This document shows, in pieces, positions 30,900 through 43,200 of a DNA stretch of 64,000 nt (position 1 is the first letter of the stretch; every line of letters begins with the position of its first letter). The stretch is taken from positions 163,016,974 to 163,080,973 of the forward strand of contig CM076850.1 in NCBI GenBank assembly GCA_039519185.1. The letters run 5' to 3'. Made by a program: the position numbers and the translations under genes. This DNA comes from Astragalus membranaceus (lineage: Eukaryota > Streptophyta > Magnoliopsida > Fabales > Fabaceae). Under the pieces are notes generated by a model. The model saw only the letters and a list, made by a program, of their open reading frames with translations. It made no database searches and was not told the DNA's origin.

Positions 30900-33800
30900 T
30901 GTTGCACCCCAAAAAATCCGGTTCGGACTTCTCATTGTACAACGTGGAAAAGGTATGGAGCCGCCACCAATATTTTAATTTTAAGACCAAAACATTTAAA
31001 AAAGGTCTTTTAGACAAGGCGGATGGTCTTTCGAAAACTAGAGATATGGGTTCGGGGGTCGGTTACGCATGGGGAAGGTATTAGCACCCCGTACCTCCTT
31101 TCTACCGAAAGGGAACCTTTAATTAAATGTGTGGTTTGAAGTGTTGATTTGAAAATGCTTTTATTTTGCCTCTTTATTGAGAAGGGAGTGAGAAGACTTA
31201 ATGAAAACTTTTATTTTTGGCGCTTGACGAGAGTTGGCCTCTCGCTCCTACGTATCTCCGGGTGCGATGGAGAATTCAAAGCTACGTAGTTCTTGGTTGT
31301 CCTAAAAAGGTTTTTGTTTTTTAGTCTGTTTAGATGAGTTTTCGCAGTAAGAGTGAGGATTCGCGATGACCAAACAACAACGGTTTAGAGTGGCCGCGCT
31401 ACTAACTCTTTTGAAAATGAAATTATCATTAACAACCAAACGGCAACGGCGCGAGTGATCATTAACGATAATCGGTTTTGCTTTTGATTCGAGTGTTCGC
31501 GACGACCAAACAACAACGGTTTAGAGTGGCCGCGCTACTAACTCTTTTGAAAATGAAATTATCATTAACAACCAAACGGCAACGGCGCGAGTGATCATTA
31601 ATGATAATCGGTTTTTATTTTAGATGATCAAAAAGGGCTTTCGCAATCGAATTAATTTTGATTTGTTGTGCTTGACGAGGACGTGGCTCGCTCCTACGTA
31701 TCCCAAATGGGAATCAAAGCGACGTAGTTCTAACTTCTTTAGTTTTGAAAAGGTTTTTGTTTTTTTATCTTTTTGGTGAGTTTTCGCAATAGGACGAGCA
31801 TTAGCGAGTGATTAAACTAACAAAGGCTATGGGTAATCACTGCTAAATACTCAAAAAGAGTTGTTACCTCTAGTCAGGCGAACAAAGGCTCTGATTGACT
31901 ATTAGTAACAACTTGCTTTTATTATATTTTCGAAAAGGTTTTCGAAGTAGGACGAGCATTAGCGAATGATTAAACTAACAAAGGTTATGAGTAATCATCG
32001 CTAAGTACTCATGTGAAATTGAAGAGCGTTCATAGAGATCAAACTAACAAAGGTTATAGGTGACCTCCACTACTTGCTTATTTTTGTTTATTGAAAATGC
32101 TTTGAAAATTAATTGGTTTGGAAAAGAGTTTTTAGAAAAATAAATAAATCATTTTCAATCGAATTCTATGTCCAAAACCAAATGCAAAATGAATGAATGA
32201 AGTTCAAACATATTCAACTAATCAAGCAATCATGAACATGTTGATCATCAACTAAGATTAAGCATGCCAATATAATCAAGAGATTTAATTGTCATAGATG
32301 CAAGACAAAGTTCTCAAAACAATAGCGTTTGTGTGTGAAGGAGAATTGCTACACAAGTTGGAAGCAATCTCAAGAGGGGCACATATGCCTCTATGCTACA
32401 CATGTTGGTAGCCTTATAAGGGCACATGATTGTGTAAAAGGGTTTGTGCACAATTAAGTCAAGACATTCAAATGGCATCAAGAACAAAGGAATACAATTG
32501 ATCATAGGCATAGAGTATTCTAGGTTAGGTGAATGAACATGTGAGCAATGATGCATGATTTGGCAAGCATGTGAATGCATGAGCATACAAGAATGAATGC
32601 ATGAATGAGTAGACAAGAGGATGCATGAGCATACAAGAATGCATGAGCATTTGAGTATGATTACATTTATTATGCAAGGAATAAATACTCGAGAATGCAT
32701 GAGAGTGTCGCATAAATAGGGATGGATGAAGATGCATGAGGGTGAAAATGTTTTGGTAAAAGGTTTAGGTAAGAAAGTGGTAAAATGTTTTTGGGTTTTG
32801 GTGCTTTGGAAATGAGATGAAATGTTTTTGGTCTTGAAAGTGGTAAAAGTATTTTGGGGTTTATTTTATAAAGTTGAAAAAGTATGAAATGCAAATGAGA
32901 AAATGTTTTGGGGTTTTTATGCAAAGATGCAAGTGGTAAAATGTTTTGAATGAAGGTGAAAATGTTTTATGTGATGAGATAAAAATGTTTTGGTAAAAAC
33001 TAAGTGAAATGGTAAAAACCAAAGTGGTAAAATGTTTTTATGTTTTTTTGGTAAAAAGTTAATGAAGTGGTAAGGTAAAATGGTAAAAAGTAAACAAACA
33101 CAATGACATAACTTGCATTTACTCAACCACAATCAAAATGACAATCTTCAAGCAATCAAAGGGGTAAAAACCTAGTCATGGCCGAATGCATACAAGCATG
33201 GAATCATCAACTTATTTCATGCAAAAATTGACAAATTAACACACAAAACAACACAAAAGAAGAGGACCTAATCTATCATGCAAGTTCCTAAGACAAACAT
33301 CAACCAAATCATGCATTTATTCACGCAAAATCAAAGGAAACAAAACTAGCAAAATGGGTATGAGAATGGGTTTTTATTTGATGAAAATTATACCAACAAG
33401 GTTTAAAATACAATAAAATGCAAGAAGACACAAGAACAATTCCTTCAAAGCCAAGGAGCCACCTCAAACACCCAAGCCTCCCTAAGTGCTTGTCAATAAT
33501 GTTTGATGGCTCCTCAAAGCATCAACAACAATATATGAAGGAGTTGAGATGAGGAGAAGAGAGATTACATAATGAAAATTAAAGAAAATGCAAGAGTTTG
33601 TGAGCTTACCTCTAGATCTTGCTTGAAATGAAGAAGAAGATCAAAATAGAAACCAAGAACACTTGAACCTCCTCTTGAATCCCACGAAAATCACTTGATA
33701 TTGAAGGATTTGATGATGAACTTTGAAGATAATGCAAGATTAGAAGTGGATCTAGTGTAGGAATCAAGAATAATGAAGTTTGGATGGTTGAAAATTGAAG

Positions 33801-34864
33801 AATTGGTGGTGGAAATGGTGGGAGGTGGTCTTGGGTTTGAGAGGGGAGGAGGAGAGGAATTGTGATCTGATTGTGTGCTAGGGTAAAATGAGAATCCCCC
33901 CCTTTGGTTTCTTATTTTTGGGTTTTATATGAGGTGCAAAATTAAGGGTATATAGGACATTGTGCTTTTGCCAACCATTGAGATTTGAGATAGAATTTGA
34001 ATCAAGGGCCAAGATTGCAATGCACATGGATTAGGGACAAAGAGAAAACACAAATGAGTGAGGAATGGTTGGTGTCATATGAAATTGAAGAGTTTTTTGT
34101 ACACAAAAATTGTTGAGGGCAATTAGGTCAATTTGCACATAGTTGTAGCCTAGGATTTGATCTAGAATTTTAATCAATGGCTAGGAATACAACTCACATG
34201 GATTAAGGGCATGAAGAAACACAAAATGAGGGAAAAAGGAGGGCTGAAATTCGCAGCCATGAGGAGGGAAGGAGAGGGAAAAAATGCAAGTTGTCACAAA
34301 ATAGTACATTTTGTCTTATTAAGGACACTACCTTATTTTGATTCTTTTTTATTTTTCTTTTTATGATCATTCTTTTATTCCATGAAGATTCTTTTTTTTT
34401 ATTTTGGGCTCATCCTAGGATTCAATCATTGGGCCCAAAATTCCATGACAACACCACTCCCAAAATTGATTTTGGGCCTCACTCTAGCGGAAATGACCAT
34501 TTTGCCCTTTTCTTCGAAACTTGACTTTTTATGCAAAATTTAATCAATGATGCGCAAAAATTTATAACCCAACTCATTTTGACCCAAATGAATTCCTCCA
34601 AAGATGTCCAGTGATTTTTACTGAGAAATTATCTTTTAGGGTAAAATGACCAAAATGCCCTTTTTGACCCAAAAACCCTAATTTACCCAAAAAGTGCATT
34701 TCAACTCTAAAAATGATTTTAGAAACTTTGGAATGACTTTTAGGTCTCAAAATGCAATGCATAGGTCTCAAAATGCAATGCATGATGCTTCTCACTCCTC
34801 AACTTATTTATTTTTGTGGAAAATTAGGGTTTTGATCTAAGCTGGACAAAATTGGGGTATGACA
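30900..34864 (-). repeat. 3' LTR of the Ogre-like element
   Basis: 3965 bp. By eye it is identical to 47332-51295 except for a 2-bp indel (near 33505), a 3-bp indel (near 33757) and one T/A substitution (near 34798). It contains a 136-bp tandem duplication and a region of dispersed gaatgcatgagcat-type words (32560-32700). ORFs within it show no recognisable protein and occur identically in both LTRs. Confidence 0.95.
31368..31639. repeat. 136-bp tandem duplication in the Ogre LTR
   Basis: The unit starting gaccaaacaacaacggttta occurs at 31368 and again at 31504, with near-identical sequence through ccgcgctactaactctt. The other LTR has the same pair near 47800-48070. Confidence 0.85.
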
Positions 34865-34880
34865 GCTGCCCCTCTTTATC
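34865..34880 (-). other. Polypurine tract of the Ogre-like element
   Basis: The minus strand reads gataaagaggggcagc directly before the 3' LTR start TGTCATACC. Confidence 0.85.
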
Positions 34881-36586
34881 TGGATTTTAACGAGGAATAT
34901 GAATTGGCCGAAACATATTCCGAGGCAAAATAAAGATAAAGAATTTAGAAATTATACCGATTTTGTCTACTTAGGGAAACCCGATTTTCCCTTTTTCCAT
35001 CTCTCTAGTTTTTTCTGTTTTTGTTAATGTAAGGTGAAAAATGAAATTCTAATGCATGCGAGAATAGAGAATTTTTTTTTTGATAAATGGACATTGGCCC
35101 GAGATGAATGCAGTGGATGAAGCGTCAGCCCTCAGTAAGCCAACAAAAGCAGGAAATAGATTGGTGCTAGCCCTCGGGCAGCAAAAGCGGGAAATAAATT
35201 GAGAAAAGCGGTAAATTGGGAATTCGGAGGCTGCCTAAAACCTTCTAACGGACTCTTGTCGAGTCCGAGCTCTGGGGGGTGGCCTTTTCGAGCGGCCGAT
35301 CAACATCAGGTCCGGAACTGATTTGATCAATGGATTTACGCTATGCCTTAGGCTGACACAACTAATCCGAAGGACTTAACGAAGTCTGATGGATCCATCG
35401 CGCGCTCGTACACGATGTTGTGATCTGTGGAAGGAGTTTACTAACTCTGTGTTGATGGAGTTTACTAACTCTGTGTTGATGGAGTTTACTAACTCTGTGT
35501 TGTGGTGATTTTCTAAAAATGAGATTTTGGGACTCTCTGGTCCGACGTAACTTCTCTCTTGGATGGTGCATGAAATGCATGCACTTGGGTATTTGGGTGC
35601 ACATGAATGCAATGATTGATTTTGGGCATTTGAAAGTGTAATGCACTACCGTTCGATGCCATGGAGTGACGAATGGTATGGATGATATGAGAATGATGAA
35701 TGATATGAAGACGTTGTGTTCTTTTTATGTTCCGTCTCCTGTAACTTTTTACTTTTGTTTATTCTGTTTGTTTTCTTTAAGCAGCTTTCTTTTTTCTGCT
35801 TATTTGTTTTTGTTTACTCTGTTTGTTTTCTTTAAGCAGCTTTCTTTTTTCTGCTTATTTGTTTTTGTTTACTCTGTTTGTTTTCTTTAAGCAGCTTTCT
35901 TTTTTCTGCTTATTTGTTTTTTTTTGGCACTCTTTTTTTTGCTGGTTAAATCGATCTGCCGGACGGAGGCTGTTCCAGGACGATGATCCCGCGAGGATTG
36001 CACACTGGTTCGTCACGAATGTTTTTTTTTCGCAATTTTATTCACTTGGGAAATCACTTCTTTCTGTATTTTTTCAAAGATTTCGCAATGATCCTGTAAT
36101 GCTCTGAATGTGCACATGTTTTGCAATTCGATTTCATCAATCATAAAAGTTATTATTTTGAAAGAAACTGAATAGATGAAAGCAGAGACACGAAAAGCAC
36201 ACATATGAAAGAAAAGTTGGACTTTCATTGATATAGAAATTGGACGTGCGGAAAGTCACGCCAATCGAAAGTACATTGCAATCTTTCTTTTAACCTAAGA
36301 AATACAAGAATAAAGGAACAAATCTCGTGATTTCGTCTCTGAAGTAACGGTGCCCACCGTCCATACTCATAATACTGATCACCCCTTTATCAGAACCTTT
36401 GGAGCGCTGATTGCCTTTTTCTTTTCTCAAGCCCAAGTTTTCTGGCCCTAATTTTTGCCTGGATCGCCCTTTGCGGGTTTTCAATCCACCGGGCCGCTCT
36501 GATTTTGCCTAGGTCGCCCTTTGCGGGTTTTCAACCTAGCGAGCTGATTTTCCTTGGCTTATCTTTCTCTTTTTTCGTCTATTTTT
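34881..36586 (-). other. Ogre-like element 3' untranslated region with tandem repeats
   Basis: A 1.7-kb non-coding stretch between the integrase stop and the PPT. It holds three tandem 24-bp units containing tttactaactctgtgttga (35433-35502) and about three 55-bp units containing ctttaagcagctttcttttt (35764-35920). No ORF resembles an envelope or other known protein. Long 3' UTRs with tandem repeats are usual in this lineage. Confidence 0.75.
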
Positions 36587-39500
36587 CTAGGCATAATACT
36601 TCTTGACCACATCTGAGTTCACTGGATTTGGGATCTCATCTCCGTCCATGTTTGCCAGAATTAAAGCTCCTCCTGAGAATGCCTTCTTCACCACATAAGG
36701 TCCTTCATATTTGGGAGCCCATTTGCCCCTGGAGTCGGTCTGAATCGGCAAGACCTGCTTGAGCACAAGATCTCCTTCTTGGAATTCACGAGGACGGACT
36801 TTCTTGTCAAAAGCCCTCCTCATCCTCTGTTGGTACAACTGTCCATGACACATTGCGGCCACTCGTTTTTCATCAATGAGATTCAACTGGTCAAGACGAG
36901 ACCGAACCCATTCTGCTTCATCAAGTTTTGTCTCCATTAACACCCGCAGGGATGGTATTTCAACCTCAATGGGGAGGACTGCCTCTGACCCGTAAACCAG
37001 TGAGTAGGGGGTTGCCCCTGTTGAGGTGCGTACTGAGGTTCTGTAACCATGCAGGGCAAAGGGGAGCATCTCATGCCAATCATTATAGGTCACGACCATC
37101 TTCTGTATTATCCGCTTGATGTTCTTGTTGGCTGCCTCAACTGCCCCATTCATCTTTGGACGGTAGGGAGAAGAGTTGTGATGCTGTATCTTGAAGTCTT
37201 TACACAAGTCTTTCATTATCCTGCTGTTCAAATTACTACCGTTGTCTGTGATAATCTTGTTTGGAAGGCCGTAGCGGCAAACCAAGTCTTTCTTGATGAA
37301 CTTAGCAATCACTGAGCTCGTTACATTGGGATAAGAGGCAGCTTCCACCCACTTAGTGAAGTAGTCAATAGCAACCAGGATGAAACGGTGACCATTGGAA
37401 GCTTTGGGTTCAATGGGACCAATGATGTCCATGCCCCACATTGAGAATGGCCATGGTGCGCTCAAAACATTCAGAGAAGTTGGAGGTACATGAGTGTGAT
37501 CTGCATAGATTTGGCATTTATGGCATCTTCTCACAAAACTGTAACAGTCTGATTCCATCTGCAACCAGTAGTATCCGGCTCTCAGGATTTTTCTAGCCAT
37601 TGCGTGCCCGTTGGAATGAACCCCAAATGAGCCTTCATGAACATCTCGCATAATCTTTACTGATTCTTCTCCTGTTACACACCTGAGGAGTACCAAGTCA
37701 TGGTTTCTCTTGTAAAGGACGTCTCCACTCAAGAAGAAACCTATTGACAGCCTCCTGAGGGTTCTCTTGTCATTCTCTGTAGCTCCGGGAGGATACTCTC
37801 TGTTTGTGATATACTGCTTGATGTCATGGTACCAAGGCTTACTATCTGATCCCTCTTCGACTGCCATACAGTAGTGATAAGCAGGCTGTTCTCTGTGCTG
37901 GATTCTGACAGTCGTCAGACTTTTGTCACAGCTGACGTTGAACATAGAGGACAAAGTTGCCAAGGCATCGGCCAACTGATTCTCGCTGCGGGGTATGTGT
38001 TGGAAAGTGATTTCCTCAAAGGGCTTGATTAATTCTTGAATGTAGTCACGGTAAGGAATCAAATCAGAATTTCTTGTTTCCCAGTCTCCTTTTACTTGAT
38101 GGACAACTAGAGCTGAATCTCCGTATACGTCGAGCCTCTTGACTTTCCAATCGAGAGCTGCCTGGATACCCAAGATACACGCTTCATACTCTGCAATATT
38201 GTTTGTGACATAGAAGCTTAGTCTAGCGGTGACTGGTATAAAGCGGTTGTCTGGGGAAATCAGCACTGCTCCGATTCCGTGCCCCCACATGTTAGAGGCA
38301 CCGTCAAACAACATTCTCCACCTTTCATCATCTTGGGACTTCCCTGCGTCAAATAATGCCATAATGTCCTCATCTGGGAACTCACATTTCATTGATTGGT
38401 AATCCTCAACCGGCTGATGTGCCAGGTAGTCTGCCAGTGTGCTACCTTTAATCGCCTTCTGGGTTACGTACACGAGGTCATACTCTGACAGAAGCATTTG
38501 CCAACGAGCAATTCTACCTGTGAGCGCGGGTTTTTCAAATATGTACTTGATTGGGTCCATTTTGGACACCAACCAGGTAGTGTGACTCAGCATATATTGT
38601 CTCAGTCGATGCGCAGCCCAGGCTAGAGCACAACAAGTCTTCTCCAATGATGAATACCTCGCCTCACAGTCTGTGAACTTCTTGCTTATGTAGTAGATCG
38701 TGTGTTCTTTCTTTCCTGACTCATCGTGTTGCCCCAGCACGCAGCCCATAGAATTGTCTAGCACCGTGAGGTATAGGATGAGGGGCCTGCCAGACACAGG
38801 TGGCATTAGGACGGGTGGACTTTGAAGATACGCCTTGATTTTCTCAAATGCTTCTTGACATTTATCATTCCACTTCATCTCTTGGTTTTTGCACAGCAGT
38901 TTGAAAATTGGTTCGCAAGTCGCAGTCAACTGGAAGATGAATCGAGAGATGTAGTTTAGTCTTCCCAGGAAACCACGAACTTCTTTCTCTGTCTTAGGTG
39001 CTGGCATCTCCAGGATTGCTCGTACCTTGTCCGGGTCTACCTCAATTCCCTTCTGGCTGACAATGAAACCCAACAACTTCCCTGACCTAACCCCAAAGGT
39101 GCACTTAGCGGGGTTCAACCTAAGTTTGTACTTTCTGAGACGCTCGAACAGCTTCTGTAGGTTAACCACGTGCTCTTCATCAGTCTTTGATTTAGCAATC
39201 ATGTCATCCACATAGACTTCGATCTCCTTATGCATCATGTCATGGAATAGGGTTACCATCGCTCTTTGGTAGGTTGCCCCGGCATTCCTCAACCCGAAAG
39301 GCATGACTTTGTAACAGAAAGTTCCCCAAAGGGTTATGAAGGTGGTTTTCTCCATATCCTCCGGAGCCATTTTGATCTGGTTATAGCCTGAATATCCATC
39401 CATGAAGGAGAACATCGAATGCTGAGCAGTACTGTCCACCAAAACGTCAATATGGGGTAGAGGGAAGTCATCTTTAGGGCTTGCTCTGTTCAAGTCACGG

Positions 39501-40037
39501 TAGTCGACACACATTCGGACCTTCCCATCTTTCTTAGGGACTGGGACAATGTTTGCTACCCACTCAGGATATTTTGCCACAGCTAAGAACCCTGCATCAA
39601 ACTGTTTTTTGACCTCATCCCTGATTTTCAAAGACATTTCAGGCTTCATCCGCCTTAACTTCTGTTTCACAGGGGGACACTCTGATTTCACTGGCAATTT
39701 ATGTTCAACAATATCTGTGCTCAACCCTGGCATGTCCCGATATGTCCATGCGAATACGTCAGCGTAGTCAAACAGGAGCTGAATCAACTTTTTGCGCTCT
39801 TTATCCTCCATTGCGGTACCAACCTTGATCTCTTTTCTGTCTTCCTCAGTACCCAAATTGACCATTTCTGTAGACTCCTCATGGGGTTCGATGACCTTTT
39901 CTTCTTGTTCTACCATTCTCATGATTTCTGGAGGAGTATCCCAATCATTCTCAACGTCTTCCTCGGCTTGATTAACCGGGTAATCAAAATCACAGTATGA
40001 GTTATGGGCATTATTATTTTCAGAGTTTATTTTCGAT
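36587..40037 (-). CDS. Ogre-like pol: reverse transcriptase, two RNase H domains, integrase
   Basis: An ATG-initiated frame spans 39922-36587 (1111 aa), and the frame is open upstream to a candidate splice acceptor at 40038. Residue numbers count from the ATG. RT lies at about 115-290, with CVDYRDLNRASPKDDFPLP and catalytic YVDD at 237-240. The first RNase H (about 340-500) reads LYLTVLDNSMGCVLGQ where an Asp is normally first, so it looks degenerate. A second, archaeal-type RNase H (about 535-660) has its acidic residues in LFDGAS, NIAEYEA, VYGDSA and LADALA. Integrase follows, with zinc-binding HEGSFGVH...CHKC, catalytic Asp in GMDIIG and ITDNG, Glu in MNGAVEAANK, and a chromodomain-less C-terminus. 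The protein copies element RNA in the cytoplasm and inserts the cDNA in the nucleus. No stop or frame shift was seen. Confidence 0.95.
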
Positions 40038-40229
40038 CTGCATTAGAATGGAGCGGCGAATAAAAATAAAGAAAAAGCAACACAGATAAAAGATGAAGAC
40101 AGAAATTTTATTGAAAATTCAAAATAACACTTTATTGATTGATGATTTTCGACGAAAACATGTGTGCCCGAATGAAATATCCCAAGGCCTTGGGCAGAGC
40201 CGAGGGATCTGCATTACAATGATAATTAC
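40038..40229 (-). other. Candidate intron between gag-pro and pol of the Ogre-like element
   Basis: A 192-nt stretch on the minus strand with GT at 40229-40228 (aa|gtaatt) and AG at 40039-40038 (taatgcag|atcg), preceded by a T-rich tract. The gag-pro stop codon TAA (40228-40226) lies inside the donor. Splicing here keeps frame: two bases of the last codon before the donor join one base after the acceptor, and the following codons run open into the pol ATG frame. An intron at this place is described for Ogre elements. This one is predicted from sequence only. Confidence 0.7.
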
Positions 40230-43200
40230 TTTAAATTGGAAAATACGGGGAAATCCATGATCTCCCAGTTTTGCAGCTTCTCTCCAACCGCACAGCAGCG
40301 CACCAGACCTTCAGCACGGCCACTTGAGCTTGATCCTTCTTCAACCATATTAACCTGGTCAGGGTTCAGCATACCAGCACTCCGGAAGTTGTCCTTAAGA
40401 TTAGCGATGACTATTCTCTCCTGATTGGGTGCCTTTCCTCTGAGTTTGGCCAGCCATTTCTCCCTCCAGTCAGATGTCAGCCTCTCCCGATCAGCAAGAC
40501 TTGGGATGTACCCAACACCGAACCTCTCAATATTACCCCTCAACTGGATAGGCATTACAATTCCTTGAGCAGCTTTTCCTAAGCCCTTACCAATCTGATA
40601 CCCATGTCCCAGCATCACCTTTGCAGTCATCATGTCAGCCCTGGACCACTTAGGCTTCCACCGAGGCTCCCCTTCGACGAAGACAGCGTTTGAAATCTCC
40701 AATCCCTGGAAAGCAGTCTCAAAGGACTCTTCTGCTGCTTCCACATAATGTTCAGGTGGTGATCGATTTATCAATATTTCTTCCTCTCCGGAGATCACTA
40801 TCAGCTTTCCCCTAGCCACAAACTTGAGTTTCTGATGGAGCGAGGATGGCACTGCCCCAGCCGCATGTATCCAGGGACGTCCTAGCAGGCAACTGTAGGA
40901 TGAATTGATGTCCATCACTTGAAAGACGACATAAAATACTTCAGGGCCTACCTGCATCGGCATTTCCACTTCTCCAAAAACTTCCTTCACTGACCCATCA
41001 AACGCCCTGACCAAGGTGGAGCTCGGTTTCAGATATGAACAGTCTACATCCAGCTTATCCATTGTAGACTTAGGCAGCACATTCAAGGATGAACCGTTAT
41101 CAATAAGCACCCTGGCAAGTATATGGTCTCCACACTTGACTGAGATGTGAAGAGCTTGATTATGACTCTTTCCTGCCGGAGGCAGCTCAGTGTCTGAGAA
41201 GGTCAAGTAATTGGAGGCTACAATGCTGCCAACAATACCATCAAGCTGGTTTACTGTAATGTCATGAGAGACGTGAGCTTCATTCAGGACCTTTAGCAGT
41301 GCAGCACGATGTGCCTCTGAACTAAGCAGCAAAGAGAGCATTGAGATCTTGGATGGAGTTTGATTCAGCTGGTCTACCACCCGATATTCACTCTGTCTCA
41401 TTACTCTCAGGAATTCTTGAGCTTCTTTGTCCGACACATCCCTGACTTCTACAGCTTCCTTGTCTTTTCCTTTACGGGCCCTTTCTTCAGTTCCCTTGGA
41501 TTGCTCTCTTCTAAGGTTTTCAGGAGTATACATCCTTCCACTCCTTGTGATACAACTACCTCCAGCAATGTTTGTTATATCCAGAGTGCCTTTAGGGACC
41601 TCCGCTTGCATTTGCACATTGCAGCTCCATGGAGTCATCCTAGTCTCCCCACTAGGGGCAGCAGCAGGTACTGGAATAACAACAGTCGAGGGTCTCGTCA
41701 CAGCTAGGCTGGAATTCAGATTGCAGGGAATTTCAATTGGTCTCCTGAAGCCTCCATTGCCTGATTGCAAGGTAAATACACCTTCTTCTTTCTCCTGGAT
41801 TCCCACTTGGACCAGGTGTCTGTCTAAGAGATCTTGGAGAATTGGTTTAAAGCCTTCACATGCCCCGATGCAGCGAGGATTATCACAGGTGTCTTTCCTA
41901 GCACAACCTTCTTTAATGATACCAAAACGGCATAGTTCAGCATGGATAAAATTCAAAGGCATCTGAATGCAATCAACTTTTCTAACCAAACACTGACCCT
42001 CCTGATGGCCAACGGCATTAATAGCAGATCCTCCATGCCCTGGCAACGGATTGGTGGCTACATTGGGTTGTTGAAATGATATGCTTTTCTTATCAAGTAA
42101 TTCTTGCACCACGTATTTGAACGCTTTACAATCCTCCACCACATGACCTACTGCCCCAGAGTGAAAGGCGCAGGTGGCATTTGCGTTGTACCCTCTGGGA
42201 TAGGGAGGCTGATATGGCTTCATTTGACGAGTACTGATTATTTTGTTGGTGATGAGATAATTAAACAAGTCCGTGTAGGACATAGGAATGGGATCAAAGA
42301 CAGCAGGCTTCCTTTCATTATAGTTCCGGTGCTGATAATTTGATTGAAAAGGCTGTGCCAGCGGTGCCTGAGGAGGAACCGAAATAGCTTGCGATGGATT
42401 GCTGTGCGACGGACCACTGGCTCCAATGACTGCATTAGTTTCACCTTCTTTCTTCTTATGAGACCCAAAAAATGGCTTCTTTTGACTGGCAGGAGGCGTC
42501 GGGCTATGAGCTATTCTTCCGCTGCGCATACCATTCTCTACTCTTTCCCCTGTGACCACCATCTCAGAGAAGTTTGAGGCTACGCTGCCAACCAACCTAT
42601 CATAATACACCGCAGGAAGGGTTTCCATAAACATGTGGACCATTTCTTTGTCCAGCAGAGGGGGTTTTACTTGAGCCGCAAGGTTCCGCCATCTCTGAGC
42701 ATACTCTTTGAACGACTCGTTGTCCCTCTTAGACATGCATTGTAGCTGAGTTCTATCTGGAGCCAAATCATTGTTATACTGGTATTGACGCATGAATGCG
42801 TCCGCCATGTCTTTCCAGCAACGGATATTAGTTGGCTCTAACTGCATGTACCAGTCAAGGGGAGCTCCAGCTAAACTTTCTTGGAAGCAATGCATCATTA
42901 AGTTATCGTCACGGGCATAGGCAGTCATCTTTCGGCAGTACATTGTCACATGGCTGACTGGGCAAGTTGTCCCTCTGTATTTGTCAAAAGTTGGTGCTTT
43001 GAACTTGAGCGGCAGGACTAGATCAGGAACCAAGCACAACTCATGGGCATTCCTGGCTCGGGAACCTGCCCCTTCAACAGCTCTTAACCTTTCTTCCAGC
43101 ATCTGATACTGACTTCTAGCTTCGGCAGGGTAATTCTGTGGGAAAACGCCGGCACCATAGTGAGGGTTATTCATCGACGCCACGACCGGGGTCATGTGTC

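Noticed and set aside
30702..31084. Short ORFs across the copia C LTR/Ogre LTR junction
   Set aside because: They cross an insertion boundary, and one of them recurs in the other Ogre LTR; chance frames.
32314..33132. Minus-strand ORFs of 70-128 aa in the Ogre LTR (same at 48746-49564)
   Set aside because: They occur in both LTRs, overlap each other, are His/Cys/Leu-biased because of atgcat/gaatg word repeats, and match no domain I know.
41360..42577. Plus-strand ORFs of 76-179 aa opposite gag-pro
   Set aside because: Shadows of the real minus-strand gag-pro frame; no independent domain.
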